Shown here: one piece after another, positions 37,290-45,327 of the stretch
How the letters are laid out: each line of letters begins with the position of its first letter
How positions within the stretch are numbered: position 1 is the stretch's first letter
Assembly (NCBI RefSeq): GCF_000067045.1
Contig: NC_010125.1
Span: 2,532,001 to 2,596,000, forward strand
Direction: 5' to 3'
Length of the DNA: 64,000 nucleotides
Origin: Gluconacetobacter diazotrophicus PA1 5
GTDB taxonomy: Bacteria; Pseudomonadota; Alphaproteobacteria; Acetobacterales; Acetobacteraceae
Made by a program: the position numbers and the translations under genes
The notes under the pieces: generated by a model
Database searches by the model: none
Seen by the model: only the letters and a program-made list of their open reading frames with translations
What the model was told of the DNA's origin: nothing

Positions 37290-39776
37290 CTACGCCGCGC
37301 CCATGGCCGGATCGGTCCGCCCCGGGTTCCCGGTTTCGACCCGGCCCGCGAACTGATACAGCAGATCGCCCTCGGTTGGGCTGGTCAGGGTGACGTCGTA
37401 CCACATCGCGTCCTGACGCAGGGCGAACGGCGCCTCGACGCTCCGTCCCGGCGGCACATGCAGCGTCCGCGCCGTGCCGTGCGCGGCCAGGGTACAGGTT
37501 ATGTCGATTGCCTTCGTCCCGTGATTGGTGACGCGCACCAGCAGATCCGCATCCTTGCCGTGCAGATAGAGGCATTCCGCCCATAACGGCACGCCGTCCC
37601 GCCGCCCCCTGTACCGACGATAAAAGCCGTTCGGCGCATGGACCGACACGTCGTAGAGCCCGTCGAGAAATGCCGAACCGCCGAATGCCGTGCTCAGCGT
37701 ATCCCCGGCCGCGACGGCGTAGGTCCCTGCCTGCATGCCGCCATCGGGTGCGGCGGCATGACGATAGACATTGAACGGCAGCCCGGCCGACCGTGCGCCA
37801 TGCAGCGTCGTACCGGCGCGCATACGCAGGCTGACCAGCCTGCCATCCTTCGACATGCCGCCGTCGCAATAGGGCTCGTAGGGCAGAGCGCAGGCCGGAC
37901 GCGTGCCGGGCTCCTGCCGGATCACCCGCCGCAAGGTGGCGGGGTCGGCGCGCAGGGCGGCTATCTCCGCATCATCCAGCGCGCGAAAGCCGCCCGGCAT
38001 CGGCCGGTCACGCGCGTCCTCTATCATATGCAGATGGGCGTCGCGGTCCAGGAAAGGCAGGGTCGGCACCGTACCGTCATAGGGCCGGAAGCAGGAGGTC
38101 AGGTCGCCGCTGATGGCGCGGCGCCAGGGCGAGATATTGGTCTCGGTGACCGTCCTGCCGAACTTGCCCTGGATGAAGGCTTCCAGAAAGCGCAACGTCG
38201 AGGTGTGTTCGAACAGTTGGGAATTGACCCAACCGCCCCGGCTCCAGGGCGAGGCCACGATCATCGGCACACGGAAGCCCAGCCCGATCGGGCCGCTGCG
38301 GGCCAGGCGTTCGGGCACGCCTCGGTCCGTTTCATCCTTCGCGGTGGTGTATTCCAGCCCGTCCGGTCCGATGCCGGCGGAAGAACGACCGGTGTCCGGG
38401 CGCGTGGGGTCCGGGGCCGCGTAGGAACAGCAATGGTCGAAATAACCGTCATTTTCATCATAGGTGATGATGAAAATGGTCTTTTTCCAGATATCGGGAT
38501 TTTCGGTCAGGATATCCATGACTTCCGACACGTACCACGCGCCGTACCACGGCGAGGTCGGATGGTCGGAAAAATGCCCCGGTGCCGACAGCCACGATAC
38601 GACAGGCAGGCTGCCCGCTTTCACATCCTGGCGGAACTGATGCAGGAGGTCGCCCTTCGGCGCATCCATGTGAGTGGTCTTTTCTCCGTCATGGAAGGCC
38701 AGACGGTCCAGCTTGCGATAATTCGGATCACCGCTGTTGATGACGAACGCCTTCTCGAACAACGTACGTTCCTGCGGTGTCAGCCTGTCCATCGTCTGGT
38801 CGGCCAGGCCGCGACGGCGCGTCAGGACATCGAGCAGCATCCGCGCCTCGGCCAACTGCTCCTCATGCGCTTCGGAAATGAGCATTTCCCGGCTGTTGAG
38901 CCGGTCGATATGGCCCTGGCAGTCGGCGATGCGCGCCTCGAGCCAGTCGGCGAAACCGGGATTGGCCGAAACGCAATACTGATCGAAGCATTCCAGAACG
39001 TTCGTGCCGAAATTCCCCAGCCACGCCCGTTCCGGCTCGCTCATGCCGCCGGTCTGCGTCAGTTCGTTCTGGTAGTATTTCCACGAAATTCCGGCCTGTT
39101 CCAGTCGTTCCGGAAAGGTGGCCCACGTCATGCCGCCCTCCAGGATCTCGCCATTGCGCATATACACGTTCGACGACGTATCCTGCCGGTCGCGCACGGT
39201 TCCGGTCATGAACAGCAGCCGATTGGGCGTGGTACTGGTCATCGCGCCGCAGTAATTCTGGTCGCAGACGGTAAAGGCGTCGGCCAGCGCGTAGTAAAAA
39301 GGCAGGTCCTCGCGCGTGTAGTGGCCCATTGTCAGCGGATAGCGATCATAGCCCTTGTGATGCGACTTCTTGGCATCAATCCATCCGTCATGACCGCCGC
39401 CATTCCAGGCATCGACCTGGCTGTCGCGGGAATGGGGGATCGAGCCCATCCAGGTCACGCGCGTATCGCGGATGTTCAGCCGCCAGGGCAGATACGTCTC
39501 CCCCGCCTTGCCGGTCTGCGCAAAGACCGGATTGCCGTTGGCCAGGCGCATCGCACGCGGGTCGTTGAAGCCGCGCACACCCTGCAGCGTGCCGAAGACG
39601 TGGTCGAACGAGCGGTTTTCCTGCATCAGGATCACGACATGCTCGGCGTCCTGCCAGGTCGAGCCCGGATTCGGTGCAATGGCGAAAGCACGGCGGATGG
39701 GATCAGACAGCAACGACGCGCCACCCGCCGCTCCGGACAGAAGGGCGTATTTCAGGAAATCTCTGCGTGTGGCCAT
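37290..39776 (-). CDS. Phosphocholine-specific phospholipase C, Tat-exported
   Basis: An 828-residue protein of the non-haemolytic phospholipase C type. The N-terminus is a clear Tat signal (ATRRDFLKYALLSGAAGGASLL). The phosphoesterase core begins VVILMQENRSFDHVFG (E53, N54 bind metal) and includes NYCGAMTSTTPNRLLFMTGT with catalytic-type residues, FIITYDENDGYFDHC and VPMIVASPWSRGGWV. The C-terminus holds the extra domains typical of this class. The enzyme frees phosphocholine from phosphatidylcholine, giving phosphate and choline. A Pho box lies 93-110 bp upstream of the ATG, so it should be induced by phosphate starvation. Confidence 0.9.
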   Translation of the reverse strand: MATRRDFLKYALLSGAAGGASLLSDPIRRAFAIAPNPGSTWQDAEHVVILMQENRSFDHVFGTLQGVRGFNDPRAMRLANGNPVFAQTGKAGETYLPWRLNIRDTRVTWMGSIPHSRDSQVDAWNGGGHDGWIDAKKSHHKGYDRYPLTMGHYTREDLPFYYALADAFTVCDQNYCGAMTSTTPNRLLFMTGTVRDRQDTSSNVYMRNGEILEGGMTWATFPERLEQAGISWKYYQNELTQTGGMSEPERAWLGNFGTNVLECFDQYCVSANPGFADWLEARIADCQGHIDRLNSREMLISEAHEEQLAEARMLLDVLTRRRGLADQTMDRLTPQERTLFEKAFVINSGDPNYRKLDRLAFHDGEKTTHMDAPKGDLLHQFRQDVKAGSLPVVSWLSAPGHFSDHPTSPWYGAWYVSEVMDILTENPDIWKKTIFIITYDENDGYFDHCCSYAAPDPTRPDTGRSSAGIGPDGLEYTTAKDETDRGVPERLARSGPIGLGFRVPMIVASPWSRGGWVNSQLFEHTSTLRFLEAFIQGKFGRTVTETNISPWRRAISGDLTSCFRPYDGTVPTLPFLDRDAHLHMIEDARDRPMPGGFRALDDAEIAALRADPATLRRVIRQEPGTRPACALPYEPYCDGGMSKDGRLVSLRMRAGTTLHGARSAGLPFNVYRHAAAPDGGMQAGTYAVAAGDTLSTAFGGSAFLDGLYDVSVHAPNGFYRRYRGRRDGVPLWAECLYLHGKDADLLVRVTNHGTKAIDITCTLAAHGTARTLHVPPGRSVEAPFALRQDAMWYDVTLTSPTEGDLLYQFAGRVETGNPGRTDPAMGAA

Positions 39777-39822
39777 TGTCTACTCGCGCAAGACCCGCCG
39801 GATGAGGGGCATATAAGATGAG

Positions 39823-39850
39823 TGTCGTATAGGTCAGTGCCTATACGACA
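39823..39850. repeat. Perfect inverted repeat, 11-bp arms, 6-bp spacer
   Basis: TGTCGTATAGG (39823-39833), spacer TCAGTG, CCTATACGACA (39840-39850). It lies between the Pho box and the phospholipase start, so either the transcript can form a strong hairpin or a dimeric protein binds there. There is no T-tract, so it is not an ordinary terminator. Confidence 0.7.
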
Positions 39851-39868
39851 GACCTCCCGGTTTCCCTT

Positions 39869-39886
39869 ATGACAATTCAATGACAA
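39869..39886 (-). promoter_or_regulatory. Pho box (PhoB operator)
   Basis: Read on the minus strand: TTGTCAT, TGAA, TTGTCAT. This is two 7-bp half-sites with the 4-bp spacer of the PhoB consensus CTGTCAT-N4-CTGTCAT. It is upstream of the phospholipase C gene in the right orientation and makes biological sense for an enzyme that releases phosphate. Confidence 0.75.
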
Positions 39887-40105
39887 GGCGTCGGTGACGC
39901 AGCCCGGATATCCGACGCACGCCGCATGGAAATCGATGGAATATTTCACGCACTTTATATTAACGCTAAAATAATATTGCGCATACGGCGACTATCTTGT
40001 CAGCATGCTGGCCAGTCGCCTCTCCCCGGACCCGCGGCCCTGTCGCGGGCGCGCCTTACGTCCTATCCTGAGCCATCCCTATGTGATCCGGAGAGAATGC
40101 GACCG

Positions 40106-40456
40106 ATGTCCCCCATTACCCGCCTGCAACCCGAGACCCGTCTGACCGGTGCCGTCATCCATAACGGTGTGGTCTATCTGGCCGGACAGGTGACCGAAGA
40201 CGTGACGCTGGATATCGAAGGCCAGATGGCCGACATCCTGCGCCAGGTCGACGCCCAGCTTGCGGAAGCCGGCACCGACAAGAGCCGTCTGCTGAGCGTG
40301 CAGATCTTCCTGGCGAACATGGACGACCTGGACGGCATGAACCGCGCCTGGGACGTATGGCTGGACCGGGACAACAAACCCGCCCGCGCCACTGTCGAGG
40401 CGCGTCTGGCCGATCCGCTCTGGCGGGTCGAACTCACTGCCATCGCAGCCTTGTAA
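40106..40456 (+). CDS. RidA/YjgF-family protein (cytoplasmic)
   Basis: A single-domain RidA protein of 116 residues with no signal peptide, unlike the one at 12766. Family parts are VYLAGQVTEDVTLDIEGQ and the Arg-containing segment ARATVEARLADPLWRVELTAIAAL. RidA proteins destroy 2-aminoacrylate and related imines that harm PLP enzymes. The gene converges on ilvE, whose product is a PLP enzyme. The start at 40106 (MSPITRL) is chosen for the family's usual length; an ATG nine bases earlier is also in frame. Confidence 0.88.
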   Translation: MSPITRLQPETRLTGAVIHNGVVYLAGQVTEDVTLDIEGQMADILRQVDAQLAEAGTDKSRLLSVQIFLANMDDLDGMNRAWDVWLDRDNKPARATVEARLADPLWRVELTAIAAL

Positions 40457-40461
40457 AGCGT

Positions 40462-40503
40462 CAGGGCGCTGCCCTGTGCCCCAAAGGGCCGAGCCCTTTG
40501 GGG
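40462..40503. terminator. Two hairpins between convergent ridA and ilvE
   Basis: CAGGGC-GCT-GCCCTG at 40462-40476 is followed by CCCCAAAGGG-CCGAG-CCCTTTGGGG at 40479-40503, a 10-bp perfect stem. They fill the 65-bp gap between two convergent genes and could stop transcription in both directions. No T-tract follows, so termination is likely but not proven. Confidence 0.6.
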
Positions 40504-40521
40504 TAGCTGGTCGTCCTGGGT

Positions 40522-41616
40522 TCAGGCGACGTGCTGGACCCAGCCATAGGGGTCCGGGTTCTGCCCGCGCTGGATGCCGATCAATGCGCCGCGCAGGCTT
40601 TCGGTGATCGGATCGGCGCCGTTGCCGCTGCCGATCACGACCTCGCCCCTATGGCCGCACAGGCGGCCGATCGGGGTCACGACCGCCGCCGTTCCGCAGG
40701 CGAAGGCTTCCTTCAGGCGACCGCTGGCGGCGTCCGCATAGCACTGGTCGATGCTGTACGGCTCCTCGCGCACCGTCAGGCCACGGTCGCGCGCCAGTGT
40801 CAGGATCGCGTCGCGGGTGATGCCCGGCAGGATCGTGCCCCCCAGCGGCGGGGTGACCAGCGATCCGTCATCCAGCACGAAGAAAATGTTCATGCCGCCC
40901 ATTTCCTCGACCCATCGGTGTTCGACGGCGTCCAGGAACAGGACCTGATCGCACCCGTGGGTCTTCGCCTCGCGCTGGGCCAGCAGGCTTGCGGCATAGT
41001 TGCCACCGCATTTGGCCGCCCCCGTGCCGCCCACGGCCGCGCGGGTATAATCCTCGGACACCCAGACGGAGACGGCGCCCCCGCTGAAATACGATCCGAC
41101 CGGCGAGGCGATGACGATGAACAGATATTCCGACGAGGGCTTCACGCCCAGGAACGCCTCGCTGGCGATCATGAACGGCCGCAGGTACAGGCTGGCGTTC
41201 TCGCCGGTCGGAATCCAGTCGCGGTCGACCCGCACCAGTTCCCGCACCGCCGCCAGGAACAGCGCATCCGGCACCGGGGCCATCGCCATGCGTTCGGCGG
41301 ACTGATAGAACCGGCGGGCATTCGCATCGGGCCGGAACATCACCACGCCGCCATCGGCGGCGCGATAGGCCTTCATGCCCTCGAAAATTTCCTGGGCGTA
41401 GTGCAGCACCGCCGCGGCCGGGTCCAGCGGGATCGGGGCCCGGGCCTCGATCGTCGGGTTATGCCAGCCCTGCCCTTCCTTGTAGCGTACGACAGCCATG
41501 TGGTCGGTGAAGACGCGACCGAATCCCGGATTGGCCAGCAATTCCGTGCGCCGTGCCGCCGGAACCGGCGCGGGATGCGGAAGATGCGTAAAACGAAATT
41601 GGTCGGCGCTGTCCAT
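40522..41616 (-). CDS. ilvE: Branched-chain amino acid aminotransferase
   Basis: A PLP enzyme of 364 residues that moves amino groups between glutamate and the keto acids of Leu, Ile and Val. The PLP lysine is K202 in GTGAAKCGGNYAASLL. HYAQEIFEGMKAYR (about 72-85) and FLDAVEHRWVEEMGGMNIFFV are typical of the ~360-residue subgroup. There is also a conserved C-terminal region including GTAAVVTPIG. It converges with a ridA gene, and RidA protects this enzyme in other bacteria. Confidence 0.93.
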   Translation of the reverse strand: MDSADQFRFTHLPHPAPVPAARRTELLANPGFGRVFTDHMAVVRYKEGQGWHNPTIEARAPIPLDPAAAVLHYAQEIFEGMKAYRAADGGVVMFRPDANARRFYQSAERMAMAPVPDALFLAAVRELVRVDRDWIPTGENASLYLRPFMIASEAFLGVKPSSEYLFIVIASPVGSYFSGGAVSVWVSEDYTRAAVGGTGAAKCGGNYAASLLAQREAKTHGCDQVLFLDAVEHRWVEEMGGMNIFFVLDDGSLVTPPLGGTILPGITRDAILTLARDRGLTVREEPYSIDQCYADAASGRLKEAFACGTAAVVTPIGRLCGHRGEVVIGSGNGADPITESLRGALIGIQRGQNPDPYGWVQHVA

Positions 41617-41737
41617 GATCCTGCTCTTTCACCACCACATCGGCGCGGCCTCTGCCGCGCCAGCCCGAAACGGCCCCCTTACGCGCCCGCGACGCGGGCC
41701 GGACCGATCGGTCAGAGTCCCCAGATCGCGCCGCGCG

Positions 41738-43186
41738 TCAAGCCGGATAGTCGCGCATCGAGAAGAAGCGGGTGTCCAGATAGGCATCCAGCGCTTCGGT
41801 CCCGCCTTCCGATCCGTACCCGGAATCGCCGATTCCGCCGAACGGGACTTCGGGCAGTCCCAGGCCCAGGTGGTTGACGGTCAGCATGCCGGTCCGGACC
41901 TCGTCCCTCAGGCGGGCCGCCGTGCGCCCCGAACCGGGAAAGGCATAGGCTGCCAGGCCGTAAGGCAGGCGGGTCGCTCGGCCACACGCAATCGGCCAGC
42001 GTGTCGAACCGGGCACCATCAGCGCCACGGGACCGAACGGGTCCTCGTTCATGATGCGCATCTCGGTGGTCAGGTCGCGCAGGACCGTGGGCGCGAAGAA
42101 ATACCCCGCATTGCCCACCCGCTGGCCGCCGGTCACGATCTCCGCCCCCCGGGCGGTGGCATCGCCGATCAGGGCCTCCATCGCGTCCACGCGCCGGACA
42201 TTGGCCAGCGGTCCCATGGTGGTGCCGGACTGCAGCCCGTCGCCGACCTGAACCTTCCGGGCCAGTTCCGCGAACCGTTCGACGAAGCGGCCGAAGACCG
42301 GGCGTTCCACCAGGAAGCGGGTGGGCGAGACGCAGACCTGTCCGGCATTGCGGAACTTCGCCGCCACCAGCGTGGTCGCGGCCCGGTCGAGATCGGCATC
42401 GGCGCACACGATCGCCGGACCATGGCCGCCCAGTTCCATCGTCGCGCGCTTCATGTGCGATCCGGCCAGGGCCGCCAGCATCTTGCCCACGGCGGTCGAT
42501 CCGGTGAACGTCACCTTGCGGATGGCCGGATGCGCGATCAGCGTTTCCGAGATTTCGGACGGCGTGCCGTAGACCAGCCCGATCACCCCCGCCGGTACCC
42601 CGGCATCGGCGAAGGCCCGCACCAGGGCGGCCGGCGAGGCCGGCGTTTCCTCGGCGGCCTTGACGATGATCGAGCACCCGGTGGCCAGCGCCGCGCCCAC
42701 CTTGCGCACCACCTGGTTGACCGGGAAATTCCACGGCGAGAACGCGGCGACCGGACCGACCGGGGTGCGGATCACCGCCTGGGTCACGCCCACGGCGCGG
42801 GCGGGAATCAGGCGGCCATAGGCGCGACGCCCCTCTTCCGCCAGCCAGTCGATCGTATCCGCCGCCGCCAGCAGTTCCGTCCGGGCCTCGGCCACGGGCT
42901 TGCCCTGTTCCATCGTCATGATCGGGGCCACCGTTTCGACCCGCTCGCGCAGCAGGGTCGCCGCCTGCCGCATGATCCTGTAGCGGTCGAACACCGACAT
43001 CCGGCTCCAGACCGCGAAGCCGCGCCCGGCCGCCGCGGCCGCCGCCGCCAGTTCGGGCTGGCCGGCATGGGCCACGCGGCCGATGACCTGTTCCGTCGCG
43101 GGGTTCACCACGTCGACGAACCGTCCGTCGCTGGCCGCGATCCACTGCCCGTCGATGAACAGCAGCGTCTCGGGATACTGGGACAT
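41738..43186 (-). CDS. Aldehyde dehydrogenase (succinate-semialdehyde type) with a local frame anomaly
   Basis: An NAD(P)-dependent aldehyde dehydrogenase of 482 residues from the MSQYPETLL start. Conserved parts are FSPWNFPVNQVVRKVGAAL, FTGSTAVGKML, MELGGHGPAIV with the general-base Glu, and NAGQVCVSPTRFLVE with the catalytic Cys near 284. Size and sequence suggest a succinate-semialdehyde dehydrogenase. One segment is odd: MVPGSTRWPIACGRATRL replaces the usual MVARFDTLADCV...ATRL. Reading one base over for about 28 bases restores family sequence, so a one-base loss (near 42013-42016) and a one-base gain (near 41984-41986) cancel out. A real double mutation or a sequencing error would explain it. 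Confidence 0.85.
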   Translation of the reverse strand: MSQYPETLLFIDGQWIAASDGRFVDVVNPATEQVIGRVAHAGQPELAAAAAAAGRGFAVWSRMSVFDRYRIMRQAATLLRERVETVAPIMTMEQGKPVAEARTELLAAADTIDWLAEEGRRAYGRLIPARAVGVTQAVIRTPVGPVAAFSPWNFPVNQVVRKVGAALATGCSIIVKAAEETPASPAALVRAFADAGVPAGVIGLVYGTPSEISETLIAHPAIRKVTFTGSTAVGKMLAALAGSHMKRATMELGGHGPAIVCADADLDRAATTLVAAKFRNAGQVCVSPTRFLVERPVFGRFVERFAELARKVQVGDGLQSGTTMGPLANVRRVDAMEALIGDATARGAEIVTGGQRVGNAGYFFAPTVLRDLTTEMRIMNEDPFGPVALMVPGSTRWPIACGRATRLPYGLAAYAFPGSGRTAARLRDEVRTGMLTVNHLGLGLPEVPFGGIGDSGYGSEGGTEALDAYLDTRFFSMRDYPA

Positions 43187-43253
43187 GGCGGGATCTCCAT
43201 CGGGTATGGGGCAATTCGCCAGAACGTGCCCCAAGCGCCGGTTCGGGTCAAAA

Positions 43254-43330
43254 AGGCTGTTTCAAAAGTTCTGCTGCTGAGCGCAGGAAACGCGCGTCGA
43301 ATCGCCGCAGCAGGGCTTTTGAAACAGCCT
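43254..43330. repeat. 77-bp MITE-like inverted repeat
   Basis: The arms AGGCTGTTTCAAAAG (43254-43268) and CTTTTGAAACAGCCT (43316-43330) are exact inverses. After a 2-base mismatch comes an inner pair CTGCTGC / GCAGCAG (43271-43277, 43307-43313). The ends resemble terminal repeats of some IS5-type elements. It lies in the divergent gap between the dehydrogenase and the reductase, in or near both promoters. No coding capacity and no clear target duplication. Confidence 0.65.
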
Positions 43331-43404
43331 CAAGGCCGATCGGCGGCACCAATCACCATCGTCCCGCGTTCCTCCGCAAAGGGGGCGTGGCACGGGGGGC
43401 GGGC

Positions 43405-44382
43405 ATGTTCAGGGCGATCATAATCGACAGGGACGCGGACGGCTATCGTGCCACGCTGCGCACGCTGGAACCGGCACGCCTGCCGGAGGGCGACGTGACG
43501 GTGCGGGTGGAATATTCGGCGGTGAACGACAAGGACGCGCTGGCCCTGACCGGGCGAGCCCCGGTGGTGCGGCGCTTTCCCATGGTGCCGGGCATCGACC
43601 TGGCAGGGGTCGTCGCACAATCCGACCATCCGGGCTACCGCTCCGGCGACCGCGTGGTCCTGAATGGCTGCGGCGTGGGCGAAAGCCACTGGGGCGGCCT
43701 GTCGCAACTGGCGCGGGTGCGCGGTGACTGGCTGGTGCCGCTGCCCCGCGCCTTCAGCACCCGGCAGGCCATGGCCATCGGTACCGCCGGCTTTACCGCC
43801 ATGCTGTGCGTTCTGGCCCTGGAACGGCAGGGATTGACCCCGCATTCGGGCGACGTGGTCGTGACCGGGGCATCGGGCGGCGTCGGCGGCATCGCGATCG
43901 TGCTGCTGTCACGGCTGGGCTATCGCGTCGTTGCCGTGACGGGGCGGACCGGTGACGACGCATATCTGCGCGCCCTGGGCGCGGACGACGTGATGGATCG
44001 CGCCGTCCTGTCGCATCCGGGCCCCCCGCTGGCACAGGCGCGATGGGCCGGGGCGGTGGACGTGGCGGGCGGGCAGGTCCTGGCCAGCATCTGTGCCGCC
44101 ATGCAGTATCGCGGCATCGTCACCGCATGCGGGCTGGCGGGCGGCATGGCCTTTCCGGTCACGGTCGCCCCCTTCATCCTGCGCAGCGTCACCCTGGTCG
44201 GCATCGACGGCGTCATGTGTCCCCGCCCCGACCGTATCGAGGCCTGGCGGCGGCTGGCGCAGGACCTGGACCCGGCGGAACTGGAACCGATGACGCAGGA
44301 CATCACGCTGTCGGACGTGGTTCCCGCCGCCACGGACCTTCTGGAAGGTCGCGTTCGCGGGCGCATCGTGGTCGCCCTCTGA
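43405..44382 (+). CDS. acuI: Zinc-independent quinone oxidoreductase, AcuI/YhdH type
   Basis: A medium-chain oxidoreductase of 325 residues from the ATG at 43405, which has a GGGGGGCGG site before it. Features are YSAVNDKDALALTGRAPVVRRFPMVPGIDLAG near the N-terminus and the NADPH-binding GASGGVGGIAIVLLSRLGY at about 153. In the AcuI subfamily this enzyme reduces acrylyl-CoA to propionyl-CoA, detoxifying acrylyl-CoA. The subfamily call rests on overall pattern and length (AcuI ~325). It is divergent from the dehydrogenase gene, with a MITE-like repeat in the shared gap. Confidence 0.85.
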   Translation: MFRAIIIDRDADGYRATLRTLEPARLPEGDVTVRVEYSAVNDKDALALTGRAPVVRRFPMVPGIDLAGVVAQSDHPGYRSGDRVVLNGCGVGESHWGGLSQLARVRGDWLVPLPRAFSTRQAMAIGTAGFTAMLCVLALERQGLTPHSGDVVVTGASGGVGGIAIVLLSRLGYRVVAVTGRTGDDAYLRALGADDVMDRAVLSHPGPPLAQARWAGAVDVAGGQVLASICAAMQYRGIVTACGLAGGMAFPVTVAPFILRSVTLVGIDGVMCPRPDRIEAWRRLAQDLDPAELEPMTQDITLSDVVPAATDLLEGRVRGRIVVAL

Positions 44383-44391
44383 CCGGACGGC

Positions 44392-44973
44392 CTATGCGCC
44401 GCGCACGTCGGAGCGGCAGAAGAGCGGCCCGAGATCGAAACGCGAAAATTGCTGGATATGGTATTCGACGGTCGAGTGATATCCGTGAAAGAGTGCGACG
44501 ATACCCGCGACCACGGCCAGCACGCCCAGCACGGTCCGCCCTCCGCCGGGGGGCGGACCCGCCAGGCGATAGAAGACGCCCACGACGGCCACGCCCACCA
44601 CCCCGCCGACGATGACCTCGGTGACGGTGTGGCAGCCCAGCACGACGCGCGACAGTCCCAGCACGCAGGCGATGGCAACCGTGACCCCCATCAGGATCGA
44701 CCGGCGCACGGGCAGGACCGCCAGCAGGCAGCCATAGACCATCGTGCCGGCCATGGTGTGGCCGCTGGGACTGTAGAGAACCCGGTCCGGCGGCAGGCCG
44801 CAGGCCTCGAACCAGAGTTTCAGCATCAGGATCAGTCCCGATCCGCCGCACGTCACCAGGCCCCAGACCAGCGCGAAACGCCAGGAGCGGAACAGCAGGA
44901 AGGTCACGAAAACCATGATTTGCAAGGGAATGACGACAGACTGATCCGCAAGATCGGTCACGAAAGACATCAT
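44392..44973 (-). CDS. PAP2-family membrane phosphatase
   Basis: An integral membrane protein of 193 residues with about five hydrophobic segments. PAP2 motif 2 is SPSGHTMAG (about 68-76) and motif 3 is SRVVLGCHTVTEV, with R109 and H115. The usual Asp of motif 3 is a Glu (E119). Family members dephosphorylate lipid phosphates such as undecaprenyl diphosphate or phosphatidate on the outer side of the membrane. No substrate can be assigned. It converges with acuI, ten bases apart. Confidence 0.8.
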   Translation of the reverse strand: MMSFVTDLADQSVVIPLQIMVFVTFLLFRSWRFALVWGLVTCGGSGLILMLKLWFEACGLPPDRVLYSPSGHTMAGTMVYGCLLAVLPVRRSILMGVTVAIACVLGLSRVVLGCHTVTEVIVGGVVGVAVVGVFYRLAGPPPGGGRTVLGVLAVVAGIVALFHGYHSTVEYHIQQFSRFDLGPLFCRSDVRGA

Positions 44974-45112
44974 TGGCCCCGCATCTCCTCGCCCGCCCGG
45001 CGAAAACAGGGTATCAACCTCGTTCCGATCTGGACATATCTTTTACCATGTGTTTGAAATAAAAATAGATTATCATTTCGCTTCCGTAGGCTGACAGTCT
45101 GGACCCGACACG

Positions 45113-45319
45113 ATGCCAGAGGGGAATGACCGGGGTGATGAAGATCAGACGATGCCGGAACCCAGCATGAGAACGGTCGATCATCCGGCCGACAGGACGG
45201 AACAGACCCCTGATCCCCTGCGTCCCGCCCGCGGCGTGATGCGGGCGGTGCTGGCCGGGGCCGTGCTATGGATTGCGATCCTGCTGGGCCTGTTCCTGCT
45301 CTGGCACCACCACGGATAG
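45113..45319 (+). CDS. Small single-pass membrane protein, hypothetical
   Basis: A possible 68-residue protein: about 40 acidic and polar residues, one hydrophobic helix (AVLAGAVLWIAILLGLFLLW) and a short HHHG tail. The tail-anchored plan is plausible and the helix is clear, but I recognise no family, and there is no strong ribosome-binding site. An in-frame ATG lies further in. The gene would converge with the acyltransferase gene, eight bases apart. Confidence 0.45.
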   Translation: MPEGNDRGDEDQTMPEPSMRTVDHPADRTEQTPDPLRPARGVMRAVLAGAVLWIAILLGLFLLWHHHG

Positions 45320-45327
45320 GCCGGGCA

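Larger units (their letters stand above)
39777..40105. other. 329-bp divergent promoter region before the phospholipase and ridA genes
   Basis: Holds the Pho box (39869-39886) and a large perfect inverted repeat (39823-39850) on the phospholipase side. Beyond about 39930 it is AT-rich with TTATATT and AATAATATT stretches, probably promoter DNA for the rightward ridA gene, which has GGAGAG at 40089-40094. No gene is supported here. Confidence 0.5.
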
